This document shows positions 37,524-47,900 of a stretch of DNA of 64,000 nt, in pieces. Made by a program: the position numbers and the translations under genes. Under the pieces are notes generated by a model. The model was not told where the DNA came from. It did not search any database and saw nothing but the letters and a program-made list of their open reading frames with translations. The stretch comes from Glandiceps talaboti (taxonomy: Eukaryota > Hemichordata > Enteropneusta > Spengelidae): assembly GCF_964340395.1 (NCBI RefSeq), contig NC_135562.1, positions 7,202,134-7,266,133 of the forward strand, in the 5' to 3' direction. The stretch's first letter is position 1. Each line of letters opens with the position of its first letter.

Positions 37524-40516
37524 GTGTGTTGTGTGTGAGGGGAATGTATATCTCTAAGTGCGGTGTGTATGTGGGTAGGTGTGTTGTGTGTGTGTGTGTG
37601 TGTTTGTTTGTGTTTGTGTATATCTGGCAGGGTGTGTGTATGTAGGTGCATTTACTAGGTAACGTTATGTTAGCTGGCATACTTGTACAACTTCAGGTAT
37701 TAAGAAATCATACCAGTAGGCCTTCTGAAAATAATAACAATTTCATGATGTCTTTTTGTTGTATTGTTTTCCAGGAGACAAGGTATCGGTCAGTAATCCT
37801 GATGGTAATTTTCAACTATTCAAATTAGACACATGTCAAAGGTTGTTGCTATTGGCAGCAGGGACAGGATTTACACCAATGGTCAGATTAATACATTATA
37901 GCCTTCAAATCAACAACATTAATCGGTATGTTTCTTTTAAATATCATGGTCGAAATTTCTCCCTCCCCCAAGAAACCCCCCCCCCCCCCCCCCCCTCAAA
38001 AAACAAAAAAAAACAAAAAAAAACACGAAAGAAAGAAACAATGCCACACTTGATCTTGGTTGTATCGACCTGTCTGTTCATCTGTCATCTATTGTCTGCT
38101 ATATCTGTGACAAACATGACCCTCCCCCCTCAACCAAATCTAGTAAACTAGTGATTTAGGTTTGTCACTTGCATGTTATTTGAACCCCATTTGGCCATAA
38201 AATCATGAAGCTGGTACAGCAGTGTAAAGGTTCACCAACACATGAATACAATGAATGGAGTCTTGCATCGTACTTCATGGACTTGTAGTTGAGGAACGTC
38301 CTTTTAATTAATAATTTTCCCGCCAAATTAGAATTTCCAAAATTTGTGTCTTTCTGTAAATTTTCAGAGAATCTAAATTGTATTGTAGATCAGAATAAGA
38401 AAAATAATGTTTTTGAACTTATTCATGTCAAAATTTTGATAATGAAGTGATAAGATTTGACAAATTTGACAAATTTTGACAAATTTTGATTAAATTTGGA
38501 TTCATTTAGTTACATCTGTTATGAAAGGGGCCAATCTGATGTAGTGAACTTGGAGCGATTTCTTTATTTACCTCTGTTTCCTACATTCTTTTTTGTTCCG
38601 TGAGTGAGCACCTTTGCAATTTAACAGTGTGTAATTTTGGAAGTATCTGTGTACAACACAGGGACATATTTACTTACGATATGTCAATATCCAGAAATCG
38701 AGTTTCTCAATACTTTGTTAAGGGAGAGTATTTTTTTTTTTTTCTTGTAGGAAAGTTACTTTGTTGTTCTTCAACAAAACTGAAAAAGATATTCTGTGGC
38801 GGGAACAACTTGAACAACTGAAAGAAGATGAAAGGTATGTGATAAGATGATTATCAATCTTACTTACAGTAGTGTATTTTAGTATTACATATGTACCAGA
38901 GATTACTTGCACTGATGCTCTCGCATGCTAGTAGTATTTTCACTACAGTGCAGTACCGAAAACATTATTGTATACCTGCATGCAAATGATATGCAAATGA
39001 GGATGCAATCTTTCACTACACACAAAACCACGTGATTACGCTGCATGATTTTTATGATGGAAGTCTGCTGTTTCAGATAAACATATGTAATAATAACAAA
39101 ACCCCATGGCATGTGAGTTCCAGTGTGGGTACTCAGGGGGTATTTTCACTCATGCTTGCAGTGTCTTCAAGTGAAAGTACAGGCGCAGACAACACTGCAA
39201 GCGCTTGTGCAAATACCCCAAGTATGCCACACTTGCACTCACGTGTCATGGGGTTGTGTCATACAACCTGTGTGAAGTAGGAAGAGAAATTGAATGTTGT
39301 AACTAGTGTAGCTTTAACTACCTAGGTACATGATTAAAAATAACAATCATTTGAGTACTTCGTTGACACCATGATGTCCGGCCATGCATTATGCATTCAG
39401 AACTATAGGTATGCGTAAGAATAAGTTGACCTGCTTATTCTATTTTGACCCCTTAGCATGAAGTGAAGTGCTATTGCAGGTACAAAGAATATAAGTCAAC
39501 TTTCTTGTTTTATTTTGACCCCCTAGCATGAGATAAAATGTTATTACCAGGTATTGAGAATTGAATCCAAGATACAGTGTGGTGTATAGACTTTTACCAC
39601 CTAGGTGATAGACACATCATAAAAATAACAATCATTTCAGCACTTAGTTGACACCATGATTCCAGTTATGGGTTGTGTCATATAACAGCGGAATCTTCAT
39701 TTCATTCTTGCTAGGTTTGGCTGTACTTACATTTTGTCAGAACCGTCCAGTGAATGGAAAGGAGCTACGGGTAGAATACGTAGAGAATTACTTGACACCT
39801 TTCTTCCTAAACCTTCAGATGATCTCAAGACTTTAGTGTGTGTTTGTGGACCAACACCATTTACAAAAAATGCACTACGGTGAGTATCAAACATTGAACT
39901 GTGTGTGTGCAAAAGGGCTACCTCAGTGGAGGAAATAAACAACAATTTTAGTAATCATAATATTTTGTTCAATGTCATGAGTTTGTAGAATATATCAGAG
40001 TGCCTTGGCAATTTTACCTGGGTTCAACACCAAATTTTATGGTTTAGTGTATAGTAATCTATGCAAGTTTTTCCAGATTTCACTCTCTGTTTAATACCAG
40101 GGTTACCCATCAAAATGATAGTACATTGCAGGTATTGAAATCTATGCAAGTTTGACAAGACCCCCCCCCCCTTTCTGTTACCAGGGTCCCCACCAAAACT
40201 ATGATACAAGGTATGAAAATTTATGCAAGTTTTACCAGATTTCTCCGCCAAGCAAAAACCATCAATGAGAAGGATTTTACTGGTAAACCCACGTCATGGA
40301 CTGGTGATAACCACCTCCTGAGTATGGTATGCCCCCCCCCCCTCCACCCCCAACCATGCTTACATTACATGGTATTCATTGTAGAGGAAGACACATAATG
40401 CATCTTCAAACTGGTACCAGATCAATGTATATCATTCGTTTCTGTGTTTTACTATTTACAGACAACTGACAGACTTTGGCTACAAGGAGGAGGACGTCCA
40501 TGCCTTTCTTGCCTAG
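20601..40516 (+). CDS. CYB5R4: Cytochrome b5 reductase 4 (NCB5OR), 16 exons
   Basis: Exons: 20601-20648, 21683-21914, 29114-29214, 30647-30728, 31403-31492, 32254-32308, 32655-32712, 33672-33765, 34272-34304, 35483-35608, 36458-36598, 37149-37301, 37775-37925, 38751-38834, 39715-39879, 40462-40516; 555 aa (human 521), phases consistent. The soluble flavohemoprotein moves electrons from NAD(P)H through FAD to a b5 heme and is linked to ER redox and lipid metabolism. Seen in order: GRSLMDWIRLGRSGKDLT; the cytochrome b5 domain with heme ligands H106 (in HPGG) and H129 (in VHKWVNFE); the CS domain (DWFQTSSTVTIVIYTKWK to VKLSGGAGKVDIVLQK); then the reductase with flavin motif RPFT (359-362), nucleotide-binding GTGFTPM (434-440) and CGPTPF (527-532). 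The flavin motif differs from the usual RPYTPVS by Phe for Tyr. Exon 3 is preceded by six copies of its own acceptor. Confidence 0.96.
21915..22160. other. Start of CYB5R4 intron 2, no feature seen
   Basis: Unique-looking sequence; the open frame at 22031-22213 runs into the 54-bp array and is not recognised. Confidence 0.5.
22162..22740 (+). repeat. 54-bp minisatellite, about 10.5 copies, forward orientation
   Basis: Unit TTTAGTAGTCTATGTGTCCT followed by GGACTACTGCTAATTTGGTA and GTCTAGATACAATG. The same unit, reverse-complemented, forms a second array at 26016-26690 in the same intron. Confidence 0.95.
22780..23020. mobile_element. Dispersed repeat, copy A
   Basis: From CATGACCTAAGGGTTGTCAG to past TCTGCTAGCAATGCTCCTGA. 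Same orientation and about 85 percent similar by eye to 26993-27225. The minus strand gives related short peptides in both copies (LDIIPQYFSSFIQGKYE versus LDIIPQHFSLFSQGKYE), so a remnant of a coding element is possible. Confidence 0.65.
23195..23285. mobile_element. Short dispersed repeat, also at 35100-35170
   Basis: AACAGTTGTCTGGCAGACCT, TTGGTCCAGAACAAAA and CCTATGTAATGCTGATGGTG match AACAGTTGTCTGACAGAGCT, TTGGTCCAAAACAAAA and CCTATGTAATCCTTATGGTA near 35105-35180. Family not known. Confidence 0.55.
23285..23708. repeat. 105-bp tandem repeat, 4 copies, open in one frame
   Basis: The unit encodes 35 residues (NAYTYGEHYRTGVHIMTRTK and on) and contains the palindrome-rich GCGTACACGTAC and CGTACAGGCGTACAC. 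105 is a multiple of three, so the frame stays open over 148 codons. Inside CYB5R4 intron 2, with no homology recognised. Confidence 0.9.
24205..24575 (-). mobile_element. MITE, family 4, with GGAACCACAC/GTGTGGTTCC ends
   Basis: The ends TTGTTTGGTTCCGGTTACCT/GACCCCACCTAG and ATTGAGCATAATCGGAACCA/CAC are imperfect inverted repeats. Copies: 24672-24862 (internally deleted), 45761-46090 (opposite orientation) and 49830-50190. Confidence 0.8.
24672..24865 (-). mobile_element. MITE, family 4, internally deleted copy
   Basis: It keeps both ends (TTGTTTGGTTCCGGTTACCC and TTGGAACCACAC) and has lost most of the interior. It lies about 100 bp from the full copy. Confidence 0.75.
24870..26010. other. 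CYB5R4 intron 2, no gene recognised
   Basis: Several open frames of 65-90 codons (24994-25263, 25453-25656) have no recognised homology. The first contains an NNSSTQYAADQM stretch. AT-rich with T and A runs at 25266-25305. Confidence 0.5.
26016..26690 (-). repeat. 54-bp minisatellite, about 12.5 copies, reverse orientation
   Basis: Unit CATAGACTACTAAACATTGT then ATCTAGACTACCAAATTAGC then AGTAGTCCAGGACA. It is the reverse complement of the array at 22162-22740, 3.3 kb away. The downstream half is more homogeneous than the upstream half. Confidence 0.95.
26993..27225. mobile_element. Dispersed repeat, copy B
   Basis: Second copy of the element at 22780-23020, same orientation (CATGACCTAAGGGTTGTCAG, GGCCCCTTAGGTCACTCGTA, GGGGGATAATATCTAAGAGT). 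Confidence 0.65.
27635..27780 (+). mobile_element. 5'-truncated relative of the SINE at 744-1013
   Basis: Shares the SINE body block GACTCGACTGAACAACGCAG/GTTTCCCCAGGCACACTGG; ends in AATAAGTAAATAAATCATTA. Confidence 0.55.
28200..28515 (+). mobile_element. Probable retrotransposon 3' end with (ATT)n tail
   Basis: Sequence ending TGTAGTGGTCTTTAAACAAT then AATAAATAATTATTATTATT looks like the 3' end of a LINE or SINE. It directly abuts the CYB5R4 exon 3 acceptor array. Confidence 0.45.
28516..29113 (+). repeat. Tandem array of copies of the CYB5R4 exon 3 acceptor and exon start
   Basis: Copies of TTCTTTGGTCCACAG|GTAAA followed by GTTTACAATATCACACCATA and TTTTGAATATCACCCTGG, which codes for KVYNITPYFEYHPG. 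The bases after AG start at 28593, 28683, 28770, 28856, 28943 and 29029; the real exon starts at 29114 (steps 85-90 bp). In the decoy copies the exon-like part passes into GGGGGTAATAATTTATAA, which offers a possible GG|GTAATA donor and in-frame stops; only the last copy continues as exon 3. A partial first unit starts near 28516. Confidence 0.95.
29215..30646. other. CYB5R4 intron 3 with a (CA)n region
   Basis: AT-rich intron; a CA microsatellite with ATG and GACA interruptions spans about 29993-30229. The other open frames (29440-29703, 29799-30257) are not recognised. Confidence 0.6.
30850..31225 (+). mobile_element. 5'-truncated non-LTR retrotransposon 3' end
   Basis: From about 30877 the + strand reads RTCIFCENEG then EDELHVLLFCPLYQSLRKEL and on to a stop at 31120. 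This CxxC...H...C pattern is usual at the C-terminus of LINE reverse transcriptases. A 3' UTR with ATGATGGGCGGTGGCCCTAT and AATAAA follows. The reverse transcriptase core is absent, so the copy is dead on arrival. It lies in CYB5R4 intron 4. Confidence 0.75.
31727..31960 (+). mobile_element. Dispersed 250-bp repeat, copy 2 (CYB5R4 intron 5)
   Basis: ACAGGAAATTGAGAATACAG/CGCCCTCGCTCAAATTGGGG to GACAGGAAGTAGAGCGCCAC; reverse complement of 18460-18715. Confidence 0.8.
33207..33470 (+). mobile_element. Dispersed 250-bp repeat, copy 3 (CYB5R4 intron 7)
   Basis: GGCCATTCCAGATTGCAAAC/AGGAAATTGAGAGAATACAG to ATGGCAAATTTTGCAAAGGC; the same orientation as the copy at 31727-31960. Confidence 0.8.
33781..34170. 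repeat. Purine tract: (GGGA)n and (GA)n with a duplicated 44-bp segment
   Basis: In CYB5R4 intron 8, just behind the exon 8 donor. AATCTTTGAGAAAACACAAG/ATCAATCAAGCAAAATACAG at 33781-33824 is repeated at 33947-33989, each followed by GA repeats, then (CAGA)n. This is a pure purine strand over more than 200 bp. Confidence 0.9.
34615..34865. repeat. About 125-bp tandem duplication, CYB5R4 intron 9
   Basis: CTTGTGAATTCACTATATTG, AAAACTTGGAT and AAAATGTGTTGGTTT occur twice in the same order. Confidence 0.85.
35187..35326. repeat. (TTTA)n microsatellite
   Basis: About 140 bp of ATTT units with a few TATA interruptions in CYB5R4 intron 9. Confidence 0.95.
36611..37047. mobile_element. Non-autonomous DNA transposon with CAGGGG ends
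   Basis: The left end CAGGGGCGCGTTCGATTTGC and the right end (reverse complement CAGGGGTGCATTCGATTTGC) form terminal inverted repeats. The interior is rich in AATCATGATT palindromes. The ends resemble those of hAT-type elements, but no clear 8-bp target duplication was seen. The element begins only 12 bases after the exon 11 donor of CYB5R4. Confidence 0.7.
37489..37610. repeat. (GT)n microsatellite
   Basis: GT runs with TATG and GGTAGG interruptions in CYB5R4 intron 12. Confidence 0.9.
39102..39256. repeat. Inverted repeat, arms about 65 bp, CYB5R4 intron 14
   Basis: ACCCCATGGCATGTGAGTTC/CAGTGTGGGTACTCAGGGGG/TATTTTCAC at left pairs with the reverse complement of GTGCAAATACCCCAAGTATG/CCACACTTGCACTCACGTGT/CATGGGGT at right. 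Could be a small foldback element. Confidence 0.75.
39318..39670. repeat. Dispersed repeat, two partial copies (also at 41625-41790)
   Basis: TACCTAGGTACATGATTAAA/AATAACAATCATTTGAGTAC/TTCGTTGACACCATGAT recurs at about 39598-39665 and, diverged, at 41625-41700. Between copies TTTTGACCCCCTAGCATGAG-like segments are duplicated. Confidence 0.6.
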
Positions 40517-40995
40517 AGAAAAGTTCACATTCCAATCGCAGAAAGAAGCTATAGTCGACAAGCTCAAAGTGTTAATCACATAATTTTATATCATATGTAC
40601 TGTACATGTTGTATTGAATTATGTAAATAGACTTTAGGGGATGTCGTTTAGAATATGGTATATTTCTGTTTAATTTAGTGTACAGTGTATAGAACCATAT
40701 ACAGTGCTGGCAATAAGGGTGTACAGTAGTGTTTGCTCTGTAGATGTACACATTTCAACTCAACATACAGTGCTGACAATAAGAGTGTTTGCTCTGTAGA
40801 TGTAGATGCATCTGTAGTCTACATCAATCATGCAAACACTACACTCTTATTGCCAGCACTGTATGTAGAGTTGAAATTTGTCTGCATCTACAAAGTAAAT
40901 GTTACACTCCATTACTGTACATTGCTGAATGGTTACCAGTTCCTGACAGAAGTGCGCCCTCTACCATCTGAAATAAAGACACAATTTTCATGATT
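40517..40995 (+). other. CYB5R4 3' UTR with long hairpin and AATAAA
   Basis: AATAAA at 40972-40977 gives a likely 3' end near 40990. Within it, about 40700-40905 folds: TACAGTGCTGGCAATAAG (left) pairs with CTTATTGCCAGCACTGTA (right), and GTAGATGTACACATTTCAAC pairs with the reverse complement of GTTGAAATTTGTCTGCATCT. The left motif is itself duplicated (40700 and 40766). Confidence 0.6.
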
Positions 40996-40999
40996 TACT

Positions 41000-43985
41000 T
41001 TACTAGGAATGACAGAATGATGTCATTTAAAGACTTTGTCAAATGAAATGAAAGGTTACGTGCAATGATTTGTCACTATGAATCTATTTTCAGCACAAAC
41101 CATAGACATTGGAGAGCTCTCCAACATCTATGGGCAAAGTGATATACGGTGACGGAAATACACTACAGTACACTAAATTGATGAAAAAACGTCATAAAAA
41201 ATGATGAACTAGCATTGACAATCGAAATAGTGGACCAAAAAAAGTCTTTGTGTGATTCTTTACATTGGAAATATTACTATTTGCATGCTAATTAATTATA
41301 CATACATCAGTGGTTGAATTGTCTTCGAATTGAAATTAAAAGAAACAGGAAAAAACTCTGGAGATTCAGATTTGAAAATAATATTTTTAGTGACAACTGT
41401 ACCTCGATACTGTGTCTGATGGTTGTTTTTAATAAAGAAGATCTGATGTTTTACAATACAAAATATTAAATGTCTCTTAGCTCAGTCTTTACAAAGGATA
41501 TGTTACTTGTATCTTTTATTTAGTACTGGCAGATATACTACTATGGAGTGTTTATTATAATCAAATCTAGGTAGACCTACACTAAAACTGCTATACATTT
41601 CATTGCCTGAAAGTGAATTTAACCACCTAGGTACATCATAAAAAACAACTATTAGGTTTCTTGGATGACACCATAACCTGCTCGATATGCTACTTATGCA
41701 TTACCTTAGGCACATATGATAGTAAGTTGACCTTGCTCTGTTAGCACCCTTTGGAATGAGGTAAGGTGCTAGTACAGAAATTGGCAAACCTTAGACTGTT
41801 AACAATCTAACAAGGCCAGGATGTTTTATTTTGTGAGCGCACTCTCTATAATATAATATAATATGACTATTGTATGCAAATTCACATTTTAGCAAAAATG
41901 ATATCACAGGTACATGACTAACAACATCCACGTGAAATCCTAATGTATCCAGAGATGATATGATTTATTTTTTATATTTCAAATCATGAATAAGTGTTTA
42001 AACAATCAAAATTTAGAAATTAATGATTTTTTGAAGTTGGTTTTTGGATGTTGATGTCGATTTTCGAATTTGAAACTCGAATTGAAAATCAAAACGGGGT
42101 AAACAGTGTTTTATTTTACTGAGCTTGTAATTGGTTACAACCTTCACACAATTGCTAATTGTAATAATATTTACTACAGAACTATACCTCCAGCCTGACA
42201 CTAAATCATGTGGGGATGCAATTACGTCGTCATGTTTATAAGAATGCTGTTGGGGGTGAGCACAGATTTCTGTGCTAGAGTAAAGACTTTGACGACATCA
42301 GTGGAGATGATCATAGTAATCGTAATGTGTACATGTAGGAACTAAACTAGTTTTTCTCAAGTGACAACACATTCTATCTCATGAGTTCCTATACCACTAT
42401 CTTGACAGAGCAAGGTCATTATATCAGCGCAACCAAAGCACTGCTATCAACCACTTCCACCTACATATGTAACCTACCACATTGAATGACAATAGTTTTA
42501 GTTTTTGTCTAAGTACTTGTTGCATTTGTCCAAAGAAGAATATAGAATGCAAGTGCAAAAACTGGTGTCATTGTATTGTACATGTTTTTAGGATGATCAC
42601 ACAATGTCACACAAGGTCAATGAATTAACGTCATTCCTTTAGGGGGGAAGAGGTCTGGCGTTAATGTCATTGCTGACCTTCATGTTCCCACTTTTAACCA
42701 AATTTTGCAAACTGTGACACTTTCAATGATAAAAGGTTTTGTTTTTACTACTGAGATGTTGATTATAAATTACTGCTAATGTGTTATACATTAGCCTTGG
42801 GTGTCCAGTTAATATTTTGATGTGTTTACCATGCGTTAATTTTGTCTTGACCATTTGACATGTTTTGTCATAGTAGATTGACTGCTACCATTTTCACCAT
42901 GATTATACACCATATATAATTGTGTTGTTGTCACACTTGTGAACGTTTGTATAGGAGGGGGTGGGGAGGGGGGTCTAAACAAACTTTTGTATGACATTGT
43001 ATGATCCTCCCATTGTAGATCCACTATTAAAAATCCACAGAATATCACTAAAGTTGTAAAAATGAACAATTCACCCAGATGATAATGCCCACTCATGACA
43101 TGACAGAATATATCTCATGTTTGCCTCTGGGCAAGATTTTATTAATGCTGGTTGTTTGAAAATTTACAACAATTGCAACTCATAATTATCTGTTTACTTC
43201 CATTGGGCCAATTTTAATATCAGGGTGGGCCTTTGAAATCTTTGATGGTGTTGACAAGATATGATGAATCAGTGAACAAAAAAAATATTAAACACTGGAA
43301 AGTTATGTACATGTTTATTTATTTTTTTGTTTGGCTCAAGGTTTGACCAGATCTTATCAGTGTTAATCTAGTAACTGGTTTTTCAATCTTTTATTTGTTA
43401 TTAAGTATCCATATATTACAATACACTTTACTTTGATATGTATTACAAATGATGTAAATAGAAAATTAAAAAAAAAATGTTTATGATTGTGACACTGTTG
43501 TTTCATCAGTCGCATTCTTCCTGGCAGTTGTGTTGAGTTGTTTGGTAGAATCACAGACAAGAGACTTGCTACCGGGTAGTTTGTTGAATTATCAATACAG
43601 CGTATAACAAGGTTACTGTTTACTGGCTCTGTTGGATGCTACACTTTCAGATAGAAAGATTAAATAAATTTAAGTTTCCTGCTACATTCTGTCTTAGTGG
43701 AAGGAACTGAAGTGCTACCATGTCATATGCAGACATCAGAACATTGGCACATGCCGGTATGTCTGCGTCTAGCTAGTCACAGTAAGTTTAGAAATGGTTT
43801 ATTCCATTTAAATGTAAAAATATCACTACTTCCATGTTTTTAACTAGTTCTATAGCAAGAAATTGCGATCTTGCTATCTTAAAGTGTAGAATGTGCAGTT
43901 TCTTATTGGTTTCGGCATGGTTGTATCAAACAGGGCCAGTGAACACTAACCTGCAGTGCCCTATAACTAGTCTAAGAACAAGCCA
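41000..43985. other. Intergenic spacer between CYB5R4 and the ADP/ATP carrier
   Basis: AT-rich, no recognised gene. It holds the dispersed repeat remnant at 41625-41790, a G run near 42954-42976 and an element-like block at 42440-42500 that shares ACCTACCACATTGAATGACA with sequence near 57610. Minus-strand open frames (42836-43096, 43363-43560) are not recognised. Confidence 0.6.
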
Positions 43986-43989
43986 CTGG

Positions 43990-44300
43990 GCACTCAGGCT
44001 TAGTTAGTTATGTTTACAAAAACAAACAAACAAACAAAATAAATAATAAATAAATAAATAGTTAAATAAATAAATAAATAAATAAATACAAACACCAACA
44101 AGAAAGTAATTAAAATCATTACTACACGTATCAACTACAAGAATTACTGTTTTTGTATATGTGAAATGGTCACACTTGTACAATATTTACACATTTATTT
44201 ATTGTTTATTTATTTATTTTGTTTGTTTGTTTGTTTGTTTGTTTGTTTGTTTATTTTCGCAAACATAACTAACTAATGAGCCTGAGTACCCTGTGTTTAA
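43990..44300. mobile_element. Foldback MITE, family 3, second copy
   Basis: Ends CACTGGGCACTCAGGCTTAG/TTAGTTATGTTTACAAAAAC and TTCGCAAACATAACTAACTA match 19545-19880; the arms have expanded into (AAAT)n and (TTTG)n microsatellites. Confidence 0.85.
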
Positions 44301-44489
44301 GTGTGTCAAACTCTTGTATTTATCTTCATTCCAAATTTAGTGCTTTTAAGTTTTATCACAAATCTGAGCCAATCCACTGGACTAAAAGTCAAGAGTACTT
44401 CAGTTCAATATCTAGAAATATCTGAGTCCGGGATCGTAGTCACGTTCACGTACCTGTTGCTTTTTAATACTGGTTTTTACATCAATAAC

Positions 44490-44917
44490 TGTGCGTATGC
44501 GCTTAGAGTTCGATGACCTAAATGAGAACAATATGCGGCCACGTGATCACATAGATCACGTGTTCCATGTACGTAAAACTTTGCGGAGGACTATTTCATG
44601 GTTACGTTATAAGGCACTGAGAAAACTTTTTTATGGTCGTGTTTGTCAACAATTCACAGAGTTTGCGATCCGAATTAAATATTTTGACGTCAAGAATGCT
44701 TTCCGCTTATATAACAATGAAAAATTGCGCTGTAATTATGTGATTTTGGGGGGACTATTATCAAAAGGGCGGCAGGTTGTTATATGCGCTTCGGTCCATT
44801 CTCACGTCACCGAGCATTCCTTCTTATATTCTCACTACAAACTGGATATAGTCACTACTGTTATATACCAATTCTGACTGTTTTTGTGAGGCATATCGCT
44901 GATATTTGTCTATCAAG
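44490..44917 (+). promoter_or_regulatory. Putative promoter of the ADP/ATP carrier gene, twin E-boxes
   Basis: CACGTG occurs at 44540-44545 and 44557-44562, each next to GATCAC on the facing side (CACGTGATCAC and GATCACGTG), forming an inverted pair 17 bp apart. bHLH factors of the USF/MYC type bind CACGTG. The overlapping open frame 44491-44877 is not recognised. Confidence 0.4.
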
Positions 44918-47900
44918 ATGGGTAAAGGCAAGAAATTCGACCTTAGGTCATTTGCTGTGGATATGGCAGCCGGTGGTACCGCTGCAGCTATTTCTAAGAC
45001 GGCTGTAGCACCAATCGAGCGAGTGAAGTTACTTCTCCAGGTAGGGACTCAGTTTTTCGTCAGTTGCATAGTCACGCGCTGTTTTTATTTAGTTTTCCCC
45101 TCCCCGTGAATGACTATCCCTAAAATCTCGGTTTGAACCTTTCCATCCTTGACATAAGACTAATGCAATTTCACAGGTTTTATTTACTTTTAACTTATCT
45201 GTATCACATACATTTCGTGTGACCCATGGAAGTATCACCCATTTCAACGATGTGAGTCTCTGACACAGCGTACGCGTGCGTACTTTTGCGAATGCGTGAA
45301 AATATTCAACTGCCACGTTAAAATAAAACACAACTGACCGTGATAAAAATTGCAACTTCAAAGTGAAAGTTTATGTATTTACTTCTCATCAAAGTACGCT
45401 TTAGAATGAACCCATTTGAAACATATTTTCTGAATTTAAAAAAAAAATGTAAAGTAGTTCGCATGGCAACAGCAACATTGTGACGATCCGTGTGACGCAC
45501 AGTCGATCCTCATGACGAAACAAAGGTTGTCATGTGGGTTTTTTTTTTTTTTTTTAGAATTTGTGAAATATTCCTTTCTCAAAGTGTACAGTTCTTATGT
45601 TAAATACAAGAAATATACGAAAACATTGCAAATAAACATGAAAATGTGTAACGAAGTTTAACTGTTCTAAAAGATTACGACGTCTGACATTTTTTGTATC
45701 CCATTTTCGTGTGACCATGGAAGTATCACCCACTTCCATTATTTGCTAAGACCTCATAAAAAAATTTGTGTGGTTCCAATTACGCTCAATTTTAGAATGT
45801 GTATGTCTATAGTTCAGGTAGTTATGTTTTCCTTTGTTTTCCATCTGGTCTCTGTGTTATTGGTTTCTTCGCATCAGATGTACCAGCCCAGCATTGCAGA
45901 TTGGATGGAAGAACAGTTTTATATTGTCTTTTTAAGTTGATATCAGTTTCCACATCCACTATTTCTTGCCAGACTTCTCAGTTTTCGCTATTTTATTATT
46001 TTTCTCTCAAATTTTATTTGTAAAAAAAGTTTAGGGTCGGCAGTTAAAAACCAGGTGGGGTCGGGTAACTGGAACCACACAACTTTTGTTATTAGGCTTA
46101 ATATTAATAACAGTTCACTTTTTATATTAGAGTTTTGTGACGTACATGTAGTAAATAAACATTTTACTTTTGGAGATATCTGATTAAAATTCTTACAATG
46201 TAAAATGTGCCTGGTGTATAACGTAGTATTTGTAGGGGTTTGAAGCGGTTTGCACCAACTTCGCCATATAATTTCTTCCATGTATGAATCAACCCATCTA
46301 TGTACCAGTGGATGTAATTCTTTTTTTTTTTACTTCACCAATTTTGATCGGTTTGCATTGTGAGACACTAAAGTTTCACAAGGTCTGTTATTTGACCACA
46401 ACTTCATTTATCCAAAAGTGATTGTACAGGATAGCTTCCTTATGACTGTGACATTGTTTCATACCCTTTCAAAATAAAAGTTTTGAGGAATACTTATTTC
46501 TGTGTTGGTTGGTGCATCAACCAGCTAAATATAAGCCTCCCCCCAAAAAAAACAAACAAAAACAAAACAAACAAAACAAAAACAAAAAAAAACAAAAAAA
46601 AATATGTAAATGTTAAATTTAGTAAAGTAACAAAAGAATGGAAAGAATCAAGAATAAAAAAAAAGATTGCCAAAATATGTAAATGTTAAATTTAGTAAAA
46701 TAACATAAAAGAATGGAAAGAATCAAGAATAAAAAAAAAAAGATTGCCAAAATATGTAAATGTTAAATTTAGTAAAATAACATAAAAGAATGAAAAGAAG
46801 CATGTCATCAAAAATTTGCTATCCCTTTTATGAAGTGTAATCCATACTGACATGGGTGATAAGAAAATAAATGAAAATTAGAATTTCACTTTGAAAATAT
46901 ACTCTTCAAAAAGAACATGTAAGTTGTTGAATTTTTATTTTTTTATTATGGAACCCTTTGTTTTGCTTTGAAAATTACTTGAATCAGGTGTCCTCTGGAC
47001 TCGGAGTATGCATTTTTAATTACATGAACACAGTAAAAGTGTAGTAGAAATACAGAACACCCATTCTGGCCCTCACATTGTGTCACATGTTATATCTGAG
47101 GCAACATGAAAATATAAATATATTAACATGATTCATTTTCATGTACATTATGGAACATTTTCAGGTAGGTATACAATGATTGTTTGGTATTACAAACTAT
47201 TTGCACACACTCTGGTGCAAGTAATCTGGTACATATGTATATGACAGAACCCTACGATCTCACAATGGATGGTAGGGCATACAGAAATTATTTTCACTCG
47301 TGATTTGGTTTATTCTGCTGTCGTATTTTCATGAATGAAAGTATGTTTCATAGAAGTGTATAATTATCCAATGGAAACGTTTAGAATACCAAATACCTTC
47401 AATACATTATTAGTAAACATCAACATCGATTATGTTTACATACGGAAAGTAGTTGAAGTGTTATTTACTTGTTTGCAGTGAAAATACCTAACAATTTGCA
47501 TAGTTATGTGATAGGTAAGGGACTAATTTGCATAGTTATGTGATAGGTGAGGGACTCATTTGCATAGTTATGCGATAGGTAAGGGACTAATTTGCATAGT
47601 CATTTGATACTTCAGAACTTGCGGTGGTCAAGAAAAATAGTGAAATACTTTATGAACCAACAAAAAATTGTTCAAAAAGTGTGACTGGTATGTGCTTAAA
47701 AACAAATGCATTTATTTGTTTTTTTCATCAGGGATTGGTAGGATCTATTTTATCTTAATTTATCTCATTTGCATAGCCAACTGTGAAAATACCAGTTTTA
47801 TTTCTGAATGTACATCAGATCAACGTACACAGTGGTACATATGTAATAATATTCTTTACTGTATATTCATTTCTGATGTATAGGTCCAGGCAGCATCCAC

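Noticed and set aside
44491-44877. 128-codon open frame upstream of the ADP/ATP carrier
   Set aside because: Not recognised; it ends before the carrier ATG in a different frame and overlaps the likely promoter.
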